Source of the DNA: JASFUX01 sp050050115
Lineage (GTDB): Bacteria; Pseudomonadota; Alphaproteobacteria; Caulobacterales; Maricaulaceae
Length of the DNA stretch: 6,979 bases
NCBI GenBank assembly: GCA_050050115.1
Contig: JASFUX010000182.1
Location: forward strand, 1 to 6,979
Direction: 5' to 3'
Shown here: positions 1 through 6,094 of the stretch, one piece after another
How the letters are laid out: each line of letters opens with the position of its first letter
Position numbering within the stretch: position 1 is the first letter of the stretch
The notes under the pieces: model-generated
The model's input: only the letters and a program-made list of their open reading frames with translations
What the model was told of the DNA's origin: nothing
Database searches by the model: none
Translations under genes and position numbers: made by a program

Positions 1-1089
1 GAGCGGACGACCGCCCGGGAGATCGTCGAGGCGTTCGAAGGCCAGTCGCTCGACTATTTCGTCACCGGCTACGGCACCGGCGGCACGCTGACCGGGGTCG
101 GCCGCGTGCTGCGCAAGGAGAGCCCGAAGACCAAGATCATCGCCTGCGAACCCGACGTCGCCGCGCTGATCTCCAGCGGAACGCCTCAAGCTCGCCGCGA
201 CGACGGCGCGCCGGCCGAAAGCCATCCAGCGTTCCATCCGCACCCGATGCAAGGCTGGACGCCGGACTTCATTCCGAAGATCACCTCCGAAGCGATCGAC
301 GGGAAGTATTTCGACGAGATGGTGCTGATCAACGGCGCGGACGCGATCGCCGCCTCCAAGGCCTTGGCGCAACAGGAAGGCATTTTTGTCGGCATCACGT
401 CTGGCGCGACGCTCGCCGGCGCCCTGAAGACGTCCGAGAGCGCGCCGAAGGGCTCGAACGTGCTCTGCATGCTGCCCGACACCGGCGAGCGCTACCTCAG
501 CACGCCGCTGTTCGAAGGCGTCGAGGCGGACATGAACGACGAAGAAAATGAAATCTCGCGCTCGACGCCGACCGCGCAGTTCACCTCGGCGTCCGCCACG
601 CCCAAGCCGTCCGGCGACGCGACGGCGAAAGCCGAGAAGGCCGCTCCTCCTGTCGACGGCGACGCCAAGGCGTTCCTTGATCGAACGATCAACGACAGGA
701 GCCAGCCGGTCGTCATGTTCGCGCTTGAATGGTGCGAGTTCTGCTGGGCGGCGCGCAAGCTCTTTTCTGCTCTGGGCGTCGACTATCGCTCGGTCGATCT
801 CGACTCGGTCGCCTACCAGGCGGACGATCTGGGCAACCGCATCCGCGCTGCGCTGAAGGCGAAGACCGGCGTCGCAACGATTCCGCAGATCTTCGTGGGC
901 GGCGAGTTCGTCGGCGGCTGCTCCGAGCTTCTCGAAGCCAAGGCGAGCGGCCAGTTGTCCGAGCTCCTGACGAAGGCCGGCGCCAGCTTTGACCCAGGCA
1001 ACGAGGTCGATCCGTTCGATCTTCTGCCCAAGTGGGTTCACCCGCGGACGACGGAGGCGTCGACCGGCGCGGAGCAGAAGCCGCACTGA
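1..1089 (+). CDS. cysK: Cysteine synthase-glutaredoxin fusion protein, 5'-truncated by the window edge
   Basis: The reading frame is open from base 1, so the start codon and the PLP-binding lysine lie upstream; 362 residues are visible. The first part (to about residue 178) is the C-terminal two thirds of a fold-type II PLP enzyme of the cysteine synthase (O-acetylserine sulfhydrylase) family. It shows the PLP-phosphate loop GTGGT (residues 25-29), HPMQGWTPDFIP (about 81-92), the PLP-ring serine motif GITSGAT and the family hallmark PDTGERYLSTPLF. An Ala/Thr/Pro/Glu-rich linker (about 180-222) follows. Then comes a complete glutaredoxin domain (about 225-325) with a CEFC active site (bases 733-744), the cis-proline motif TIPQIFVGG and the glutathione-site GGCSEL. 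A short tail ends in TGA. Family knowledge suggests cytosolic cysteine synthesis from O-acetylserine and sulfide. I infer that the attached redoxin reduces or regulates the synthase or handles a thiol substrate. A cystathionine beta-synthase-like activity is not excluded. Confidence 0.9.
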   Translation, partial: ERTTAREIVEAFEGQSLDYFVTGYGTGGTLTGVGRVLRKESPKTKIIACEPDVAALISSGTPQARRDDGAPAESHPAFHPHPMQGWTPDFIPKITSEAIDGKYFDEMVLINGADAIAASKALAQQEGIFVGITSGATLAGALKTSESAPKGSNVLCMLPDTGERYLSTPLFEGVEADMNDEENEISRSTPTAQFTSASATPKPSGDATAKAEKAAPPVDGDAKAFLDRTINDRSQPVVMFALEWCEFCWAARKLFSALGVDYRSVDLDSVAYQADDLGNRIRAALKAKTGVATIPQIFVGGEFVGGCSELLEAKASGQLSELLTKAGASFDPGNEVDPFDLLPKWVHPRTTEASTGAEQKPH

Positions 1090-1095
1090 CGCGCC

Positions 1096-1112
1096 GCCGC
1101 GCAGGTCGCGGC
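1096..1112 (+). terminator. Small GC hairpin between the fusion gene and the ligase-like gene
   Basis: A 6-bp perfect stem (GCCGCG paired with CGCGGC) with a 5-base loop CAGGT is followed directly by TTT. It begins 6 bases after the TGA of the upstream gene and ends 20 bases before the ATG of the next. It could be a weak intrinsic terminator or attenuator that separates the two genes. The T-run is too short for confidence, and such stems arise by chance in GC-rich DNA. Confidence 0.3.
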
Positions 1113-1123
1113 TTTGCGCTCAT

Positions 1124-1129
1124 AAGGAG
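1124..1129 (+). promoter_or_regulatory. Ribosome binding site AAGGAG that fixes the ligase-like start
   Basis: A consensus AAGGAG lies just upstream of the ATG at 1133. The spacing is only 3 bases (CCT), shorter than usual. It still supports ATG 1133 over an upstream in-frame start at 989, which would lie deep inside the glutaredoxin coding region. Confidence 0.65.
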
Positions 1130-1132
1130 CCT

Positions 1133-2632
1133 ATGGACGAGTTCGCCGCGCTATATGAACGCCTCGACGCGAAGCCGGACGAGGCGGACGCGGCGCGGCT
1201 CCTCGCCGACTATCTCTCGCGCACGCCCGACCCGGACCGCGGGCTGGCTCTGGGACTGTTGCTCGGCGCGCTCGACCCGCCGCGGCTTTCGCGCAAGGAT
1301 CTCAGGGCGCTCGGTGAGCGCCTCGATTCCGAACTGCTGGCGATCGCTAAAGAGACATGCGGCGACGAGATCGAGGCGATCGCGCTGATGTGGCCGGCGC
1401 CCGGCGTCGACCGCTCGCGTTTGTCAGTATCCGATGCGACGGCGCAACTGGCAAAGCGCGCCGAAAGCGACACCTTCGCCGCCGTCCTTGATCAGCTCGC
1501 GCCGTCCGCGCGCGTGACCCTGTTGCGCCTCGCCGCGGGACGCGCCAAGCCGCTGCTTGACGCGGCGACCGCGCACGTAGCGCTCGCCAGGCTCGGCGCC
1601 GTCGAGGCGCGCGAGATCGAGGCGGTCTGGCATGCGCTCGGTCCGCCCTATCTCGATCTCTTCGCCTGGCTCGAAAGCCGCGCGCCGCGTCCTGAGCCCG
1701 CGGCGCGCGCGGCGTTCCGTCCGCTGTCGGTCTGCGTCGTCGTTGACCGGCTCGACGCGGACGAGCTCGAGCTCGCCGACTTCGCCGCGGACGAGGCCTG
1801 GGATGGCCTGCGCGTTCTACTGGTCGCCGAAGGCGGCGCGCGGCGGCTCTATTCAAAGCGCGGCGAGGACGTCTCGACGATCGCGCCCCACGTGCTCGAG
1901 CGCTTCGACGTTGAGGGCGAGATCGAAGGCGTGCTGACGCCCGACCCGCGCGCGCTGAGCAAAGCGGCCGCGGTGGGCGCGCGTTTCATCGCTTTCGACT
2001 GCCTGCGCGAAAGCGCGGGCGAGCTGCGCGCCGCCCCGTTCGAGGAACGCCGGGCCATGCTCGAAGCCCTGCTCGGTCAAGTCGACCCTGCGGTGTTCGC
2101 GCCAACCACGCTCGTTCGCCCCGCCGACTGGGGCGCGCTCGAAGCGGCCCGCGCCGATGCGCGCGCACGCGGCGCGGAGGGCCTGGTGCTGAAGCGCCGC
2201 GACGCGGCCTATCCGCATCCCCAGGCGAACGAGCCCTGGCGGCTGTGGCGGTGCGCGCCGCACACGGTCGACGCGGTGCTGATGTATGTCAGCGGCGAAT
2301 GGTCGAGTGCGGACGAGGTTGCGACGTTCGGCGTCTGGCGCGGGAGCGAGCTGGTTCCCGTCGCCAAGGTCGCGCTCTCAGGCGATTTCGCCGATGAGAT
2401 CGCGATCTTCGTCGAAGAGCACGCGATCGCCCGCCACGGACCGGTGCGCGAGGTCCCGCGCGAAGGCGCCCCGGCGCTGCTCGCCCGCCTCATCTACGCC
2501 GCCGCCGAACCCGCGCCGCGGCGCAAGGCCGGCGTGATCTTGAAAGACGCGCGCATCGCTTCAATCGACGCGGACGCGTCGCCCGAGCGCGCAGGCCGGC
2601 TTGAGGACGTGCTTGCGCCTGTTAAGCGATAG
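1133..2632 (+). CDS. ATP-dependent DNA ligase homologue with degenerate catalytic motifs (probable pseudoenzyme)
   Basis: The 499-residue product is close to full length for bacterial ATP-dependent ligases of the damage-response type (usually about 530). The N-terminal DNA-binding domain (about 1-190) starts as the family does, with LADYLSRTPDPDRGLALGLL. An adenylation domain (about 205-390) and an OB-fold domain (about 391-499, with TVDAVLMY and FGVWRGSELVPV) follow. By comparison with recalled family sequences, motif I KWDG is AWDG (Ala222 replaces the adenylated lysine, bases 1796-1798). Motif III DGE is EGV (265-267), motif V KWK is LWR (371-373), and the motif VI region, usually RWDK, is DADA (479-482). 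Motif IV EGLVLK (349-354) is intact. About 20 residues are missing between motifs III and IIIa. The frame has no stops and the fold-defining segments are conserved, so I infer a maintained protein that cannot form ligase-AMP, perhaps a nick- or end-binding factor. Recent decay is the alternative. The exonuclease and helicase partners usual for this family are not in the window. Confidence 0.85.
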   Translation: MDEFAALYERLDAKPDEADAARLLADYLSRTPDPDRGLALGLLLGALDPPRLSRKDLRALGERLDSELLAIAKETCGDEIEAIALMWPAPGVDRSRLSVSDATAQLAKRAESDTFAAVLDQLAPSARVTLLRLAAGRAKPLLDAATAHVALARLGAVEAREIEAVWHALGPPYLDLFAWLESRAPRPEPAARAAFRPLSVCVVVDRLDADELELADFAADEAWDGLRVLLVAEGGARRLYSKRGEDVSTIAPHVLERFDVEGEIEGVLTPDPRALSKAAAVGARFIAFDCLRESAGELRAAPFEERRAMLEALLGQVDPAVFAPTTLVRPADWGALEAARADARARGAEGLVLKRRDAAYPHPQANEPWRLWRCAPHTVDAVLMYVSGEWSSADEVATFGVWRGSELVPVAKVALSGDFADEIAIFVEEHAIARHGPVREVPREGAPALLARLIYAAAEPAPRRKAGVILKDARIASIDADASPERAGRLEDVLAPVKR

Positions 2633-4019
2633 CCGGACTGCCGTTCGGGGCGGTGCGCACGCCGCGGTAGCGGTTGATCGCCAGCATCCAGACGACGCCG
2701 GCCTGGATCCACGGCAACGCCACCGTCCAACTCGCCGCGAGCGGATGCGGGAAAAACGCCGCGGCGAGCGTTTCGCTGTCGGCCGCGCCGGAAAAGCCCG
2801 AGCCGAGCACGAACATGAGCGCGATGGTCACGAGCGCTGCGAAGTCGCCGCGCTTCTGGCCGGGCCGCGCGTGGAAGAAATGAAAGATCCCGATGTCGCG
2901 CGCCAGGAAACCCAGACCCGCAAACACCACCAGGCGGTTGATCTGGAGATGATCGACGTTGTCCGGCATGGGAATCGGATCGGACGTGACCACGGCGAAG
3001 GCCACCAGAATCGCCACCAGGAACGCCCAGCCGTAGGCGGGCATGCCGCGCACGATCTCGCCCAGGCGGCCCGACATCAGCGCCGCGCCGTAGCCGCGCA
3101 GCTCGACCGTGTTTTTCGGTTCGATGATCAGCGAGGCGTAGGCCGCGACCATCACGGCGACGTAGGCGAAGACCACGATCAGCGGCGCAAACTCGGGACC
3201 CGGAGGGGGCAAGATCGCCATCGTCGACTGAAAGCCCAGAACGTAGATGACGATGAAAGCGAGGAACGCCGGCCAGACGATGGGCGCATTGCGCTCCATC
3301 AGCTCAAGGCGCATCTCGCGCCAGCAGCCGACGATCGCCCAGGCGGCGAAGGCGAAGGTCGAGCCCAGCACCAGCGTGCGCGGGCTGATCGAGAAGCTCC
3401 ACCAGGGTATCCAATCGCGCTCCATGAGCGCGTAGGTGGATTCGAGCGCCGAGGTCGCCACGATCAAGGGCGCAAGCGCCGCGATGAGACCGGCGGCCTG
3501 ATGCGGGAAGATCGCCAGACGCGCGTCGGCGCGTCGGCGGCGCGCGGTCGCGAGCGCCGAGATCATCGCCACTGAATGCCCCAGCAGCCCCGAGGCGACG
3601 TAGACGCCGCACATCCGCACGACGTAGCCCATTCCATTCTCAGCGGCCATGCCGGGGGTCGCGATCGCCAGACAGAGCAGCCCGCCATACCAAGTGTAGA
3701 TCGTCGAGCCGAACAGCTTGCCGTAGGTCATCGACAGCGGCGAGATCGCGGAGATCCGTTGGAAGTCCCAGGTGCGCTCGCGCATCTCTCCGATCACGGA
3801 GCGCGCCGCGTTGCGCGACCCCCAAAGGATGGTGATGAAGACAAAGCCCGCAAGGCCTAGCCCTTCGAGCGGGCCGAACGTCGCGTCGGTGACGGCGGCG
3901 GAACCCTCGTTCGTGATCAGATAAACGCCGAAGGTCGCCAGCGCGATGACCGCCGTCATGATCAACACCCGGCTGGCGGTGAATTCGAGCCAGAGGTTGC
4001 GCTTGAGTTCCGGGCTCAT
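2622..4019 (-). CDS. ABC-2 type transporter permease
   Basis: This 465-residue, strongly hydrophobic inner-membrane protein has about 12 likely membrane segments by eye (near residues 17-36, 53-68, 104-124, 134-157, 172-190, 215-233, 248-267, 278-299, 328-346, 361-378, 392-410 and 430-448). The cytoplasmic stretch after segment 2, containing ERTWDFQRISAISPLSMTYGKL (80-101 region), resembles the coupling region of ABC-2 exporter permeases, where an ER..T..F..SP....GK pattern precedes the third segment. Its ATG overlaps the TGA of the upstream ATPase gene (ATGA), and a GGGGAG site lies 8 bases upstream, so the two are translationally coupled and should form one transporter. Twelve segments in one chain suggest that a single permease, rather than a dimer of six-segment units, may complete the complex. 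The substrate cannot be told. Its 3' end overlaps the convergent ligase-like gene by 11 bp. Confidence 0.85.
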   Translation of the reverse strand: MSPELKRNLWLEFTASRVLIMTAVIALATFGVYLITNEGSAAVTDATFGPLEGLGLAGFVFITILWGSRNAARSVIGEMRERTWDFQRISAISPLSMTYGKLFGSTIYTWYGGLLCLAIATPGMAAENGMGYVVRMCGVYVASGLLGHSVAMISALATARRRRADARLAIFPHQAAGLIAALAPLIVATSALESTYALMERDWIPWWSFSISPRTLVLGSTFAFAAWAIVGCWREMRLELMERNAPIVWPAFLAFIVIYVLGFQSTMAILPPPGPEFAPLIVVFAYVAVMVAAYASLIIEPKNTVELRGYGAALMSGRLGEIVRGMPAYGWAFLVAILVAFAVVTSDPIPMPDNVDHLQINRLVVFAGLGFLARDIGIFHFFHARPGQKRGDFAALVTIALMFVLGSGFSGAADSETLAAAFFPHPLAASWTVALPWIQAGVVWMLAINRYRGVRTAPNGSPAIA

Positions 4020-4945
4020 GCGGCATTCTCCCCGCCGTTGATTTCAGCCAGATAGGCGGATTCCAGCGTGGCCGCCTCGGCCGTGAACTCGACCACTTCA
4101 AGACCCGCCTTGATCAGCGCGGCGAGCGCCTTGGCGGCTGCGTCGTCACCATGATCGACGGACAGGCGGGCGGTCGAGCTGTCGGCTTCAACGAGCCCGA
4201 ACGCCTCTCCGCCCGCTGCGCGAATGCGATCGGCGAGATCGGTCGGCGGCCGGGCGAAGCGCACCCGGACGATCCGGCGGTCGCCGACGTCGCGGCTGAC
4301 CGCGCCGCCGCCCGAGACCAGCCCGTCGCGGATCACCGCCATCTGGTCGCAGTAGTCCTCAAGCTCGGCGAGGATGTGGGAGGAGACGATCAAAGTCGCC
4401 CCGTCCGCGGCGAGCTGGCGGATCAGCTTGGAAAGCCCGCGCCGCGCTTCGGGGTCGAGACCCGAGGCCGGCTCGTCCAAGAGGATCACTTTGGGGTCGT
4501 GCACGATCGCCTGACCGATCGCGAGCCGCTGACGCAGACCGCGCGACAGCGACGCGGCGAGCTGGTCGAGCCGCTCGGTGATCTCCACTCGCTCGGCGGC
4601 GCGTAAGGCGGCCTCCTCGGCGCGGCTCGCCGGCACGTTGCGGGCGAGCGCGGCGTAGACCAGACAGCGGCGCACCGTCAGATCGTCGTAGAGACCGTAG
4701 AAATCCGGCAGGTAGCCCACCCGCGCATGCACGTCGCGCGGACGCTTGGCGGTGTCGATCCCATCGATGGTGACCCGGCCTTCGAGCGGCCGCTCGAGCG
4801 CGGCGAGGCAACGCAGCAGGGTCGATTTGCCCGCGCCGTTCGGTCCGACGAGCGCGGTCACCGAGCCCGGCGCAATGTGCAGATTGACCCCGAACAGCGC
4901 GCGCGCGGAGGGATAGTCGTAGACGAGACCTTCAACCTTGATCAT
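4016..4945 (-). CDS. ABC transporter ATP-binding protein (CcmA/ABC-2 exporter type)
   Basis: The 309-residue product has every nucleotide-binding motif: Walker A GPNGAGKST (34-42), a Q-loop region reading GYLPD (77-81), signature LSRGLRQR (133-140), Walker B VILLDEP (153-159), D-loop SGLD and H-loop SSH with His190. Residues 1-215 are the ATPase core. About 220-309 form the variable C-terminal extension common in ABC-2 export ATPases. The protein should energise the adjacent permease at the cytoplasmic face of the inner membrane. The ATG at 4945 is preceded by AAAGGG with 7-base spacing and a stronger GGGGGAGA further up. The gene ends in a 4-bp ATGA overlap with the permease. The usual Q-loop glutamine position carries Asp81, which I recall as common in this subfamily. 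Exported substrate unknown. Confidence 0.92.
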   Translation of the reverse strand: MIKVEGLVYDYPSARALFGVNLHIAPGSVTALVGPNGAGKSTLLRCLAALERPLEGRVTIDGIDTAKRPRDVHARVGYLPDFYGLYDDLTVRRCLVYAALARNVPASRAEEAALRAAERVEITERLDQLAASLSRGLRQRLAIGQAIVHDPKVILLDEPASGLDPEARRGLSKLIRQLAADGATLIVSSHILAELEDYCDQMAVIRDGLVSGGGAVSRDVGDRRIVRVRFARPPTDLADRIRAAGGEAFGLVEADSSTARLSVDHGDDAAAKALAALIKAGLEVVEFTAEAATLESAYLAEINGGENAA

Positions 4946-4952
4946 GCGCGCG

Positions 4953-4968
4953 CCCTTTCATCTCCCCC
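4953..4968 (-). promoter_or_regulatory. Ribosome binding region of the ABC ATPase gene
   Basis: On the minus strand, GGGGGAGA is followed by TG and then AAAGGG, which sits 7 bases before the ATG at 4945. An ATG at 4961-4959 lies inside this region but is out of frame with the ATPase, so it does not compete as an in-frame start. Confidence 0.45.
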
Positions 4969-5027
4969 GGTTTTCGAGGGGTTCGCCCAGATTCCGGCCG
5001 CTTGAAACGTCCCCGCCAGCCTCAAGA

Positions 5028-5044
5028 CGATTTATCGTTTATCG
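5028..5044 (-). promoter_or_regulatory. AT-rich CGATAAA tandem repeat upstream of the ABC operon (candidate operator)
   Basis: Read on the minus strand, CGATAAA occurs twice in direct tandem and is followed by TCG, so the second copy also forms the inverted repeat CGAT-AA-ATCG. It starts 83 bp upstream of the ATPase start and is one of the few AT-rich patches in the window. The 173-bp gap 4946-5118 holds no gene. This repeat may bind a regulator of the ABC operon or be part of its promoter. I could not match a clear -35/-10 pair. Confidence 0.3.
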
Positions 5045-5084
5045 AGATGATACTGCCGGAAGTTGGGCGGCTTGTCGAGCCCCG

Positions 5085-5110
5085 CCGGCGCGCGCCGGGC
5101 GCGCGGCCCG
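5085..5110. terminator. GC palindromes just downstream of bolA
   Basis: CCGGCGCGCGCCGG (5085-5098) is a perfect 14-bp palindrome. It is overlapped by a second inverted repeat, CGGGC/GCCCG with a 5-base loop (5096-5110). On the minus strand these lie 9-34 bases after the bolA stop and could end or stabilise its transcript. There is no T-run, so a classic intrinsic terminator is not shown, and GC-rich composition makes chance palindromes likely. Confidence 0.3.
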
Positions 5111-5118
5111 CAGAAGCG

Positions 5119-5403
5119 TCACCCTTCCCCCTGCACCTCATCGGGCGCCTTGGCGACGATCGAGAGGGCGTGCAGGCCGCGAGCGAACTCGTCCGCAAGC
5201 GCATCGTTGACCTTTCGATGACGCGCGACGGGCGTAAGGCCGGCGAAGGCGTCCGCGACGATCTTCACATTGAAATGCGTTCCCCCGCCCGGCCGCGCCC
5301 CGGCGTGTCCGGCATGGCGCGCCGAATCATCCTCGACGACCAGCTCGGCGGGATCGAACGTTTGGCTAAGAATGCTGCGAATTCGCTGTTCGGTTTGGGT
5401 CAT
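5119..5403 (-). CDS. bolA: BolA family protein
   Basis: This 94-residue protein has the family's usual length and covers the whole BolA fold. It shows the helix RIRSILSQTF, then LVVEDDSARHAGHAG (21-35), THFNVKIV (42-49), F.GLTPVARHRKV (53-65) and the C-terminal GLHALSI (76-82) with the near-invariant His78. The histidines in the 30-33 loop and His78 are the type of residues that hold a [2Fe-2S] cluster when BolA pairs with a monothiol glutaredoxin. That role in Fe-S trafficking and iron or redox sensing is family knowledge, not shown here. The start ATG at 5403 is preceded by a weak AGGA. The gene diverges from the J-domain gene across a 52-bp gap, a pairing I recall from other alphaproteobacteria. 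No monothiol glutaredoxin (CGFS) gene is in this window. Confidence 0.93.
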   Translation of the reverse strand: MTQTEQRIRSILSQTFDPAELVVEDDSARHAGHAGARPGGGTHFNVKIVADAFAGLTPVARHRKVNDALADEFARGLHALSIVAKAPDEVQGEG

Positions 5404-5455
5404 ATCCTGCTTGTCAAGGCTGGCGGCGCGTTGCGACGCTCAGCATATTGGCTTG

Positions 5456-6082
5456 ATGAGCCGCGCCCAAGCCTATCGTCCGCGTTTCGTGGACATCCGG
5501 ATCCGTCCGCCGGAGGACGACGTCGAACCCGACGCGCGCCGGTGCGATTGGGCGGACTGCGTCGGCGAGGGCACGTGCCGCGCGCCCAAAGGCCCCGAGC
5601 GGCTGCGCGACTTCTACTGGTTCTGCCCGCGCCACGCCGCCGAGTACAACAAGTCGTGGAACTTCTTCACCGACATGACCGAGGCGGAGGTGCGCGCCTA
5701 CCAGGCGGCCTCGGCGACCGGACACCGGCCGACCTGGAACACCAAGACACACACCAGCGCCCGCGCGCGCGCCAATGCGCAGGCGCACGCCGCGCGGGCC
5801 GCGGCCTCTGGGCGCTTCTTCGACCCGTTCGACATGCTCGGCGATCACGCCCGCGCCCATGTCGAGACGCCGCGCCGGCCCGAGCTGGGCAAGCTCGAAG
5901 CGCGCGCCTACGAGGCGTTGGGCTTTGACGGACGCGCGCCGGCCGAGGACGTGCGCAGCCGCTACGCCGAACTGGTCAAGCGCTACCACCCCGACGCCAA
6001 CGCCGGGGACCGGTCGTCCGAAGGCCGGCTGCAGCAGGTGATCCAAGCCTATAAGACGCTGCGCCGCGCGGGGATGGCCTAG
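5456..6082 (+). CDS. J-domain (DnaJ-like) protein with Cys/His-rich N-terminal region
   Basis: The product has 208 residues. The C-terminal part (about 147-206) is a J domain: a Tyr-Glu-Ala-Leu-Gly-Phe opening, helix II RSRYAELVKRYHPD with the Hsp70-activating HPD at 178-180, and a helix III ending in IQAYKTLR. The N-terminal part begins MSRAQAYRPRFVDIRIRPP and carries C30, C35, C41, C57 and H60 (C-x4-C-x5-C-x15-C-x2-H), followed by the aromatic YNKSWNFF segment. This layout could bind zinc and is shared, as I recall, by a family of alphaproteobacterial DnaJ-like proteins. The J domain should recruit DnaK, and the N-terminal part should choose the client. I take ATG 5456 because upstream in-frame starts would run into divergent bolA and encode unlikely sequence. 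No clear Shine-Dalgarno precedes it. The usual full-length DnaJ G/F and zinc-finger regions are absent. Confidence 0.88.
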   Translation: MSRAQAYRPRFVDIRIRPPEDDVEPDARRCDWADCVGEGTCRAPKGPERLRDFYWFCPRHAAEYNKSWNFFTDMTEAEVRAYQAASATGHRPTWNTKTHTSARARANAQAHAARAAASGRFFDPFDMLGDHARAHVETPRRPELGKLEARAYEALGFDGRAPAEDVRSRYAELVKRYHPDANAGDRSSEGRLQQVIQAYKTLRRAGMA

Positions 6083-6094
6083 GCGAGCCGCAGC

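Noticed and set aside
989..1132. Upstream in-frame extension of the ligase-like gene
   Set aside because: It lies inside the glutaredoxin reading frame, encodes Arg-rich sequence without family similarity, and ATG 1133 matches the family N-terminus and has an AAGGAG.
2601..3575. A 324-codon plus-strand open frame antisense to the permease
   Set aside because: Its product is Arg/His/Asp-rich low-complexity sequence with no recognisable motif, as expected from the reverse strand of a GC-rich membrane-protein gene. The permease frame has clear membrane segments and a coupled start.
1..5403. A functional link between the glutaredoxin fusion and BolA, since BolA works with glutaredoxins
   Set aside because: BolA partners are monothiol CGFS glutaredoxins. 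This domain is dithiol (CEFC), fused to another enzyme and separated from bolA by about 4 kb and an unrelated operon.
5411..5416. Perfect TTGACA (minus strand) as a -35 box for bolA
   Set aside because: It ends only 7 bases before the bolA ATG, so the matching -10 and start site would fall inside the coding region, and no -10-like sequence is found 16-18 bases downstream.
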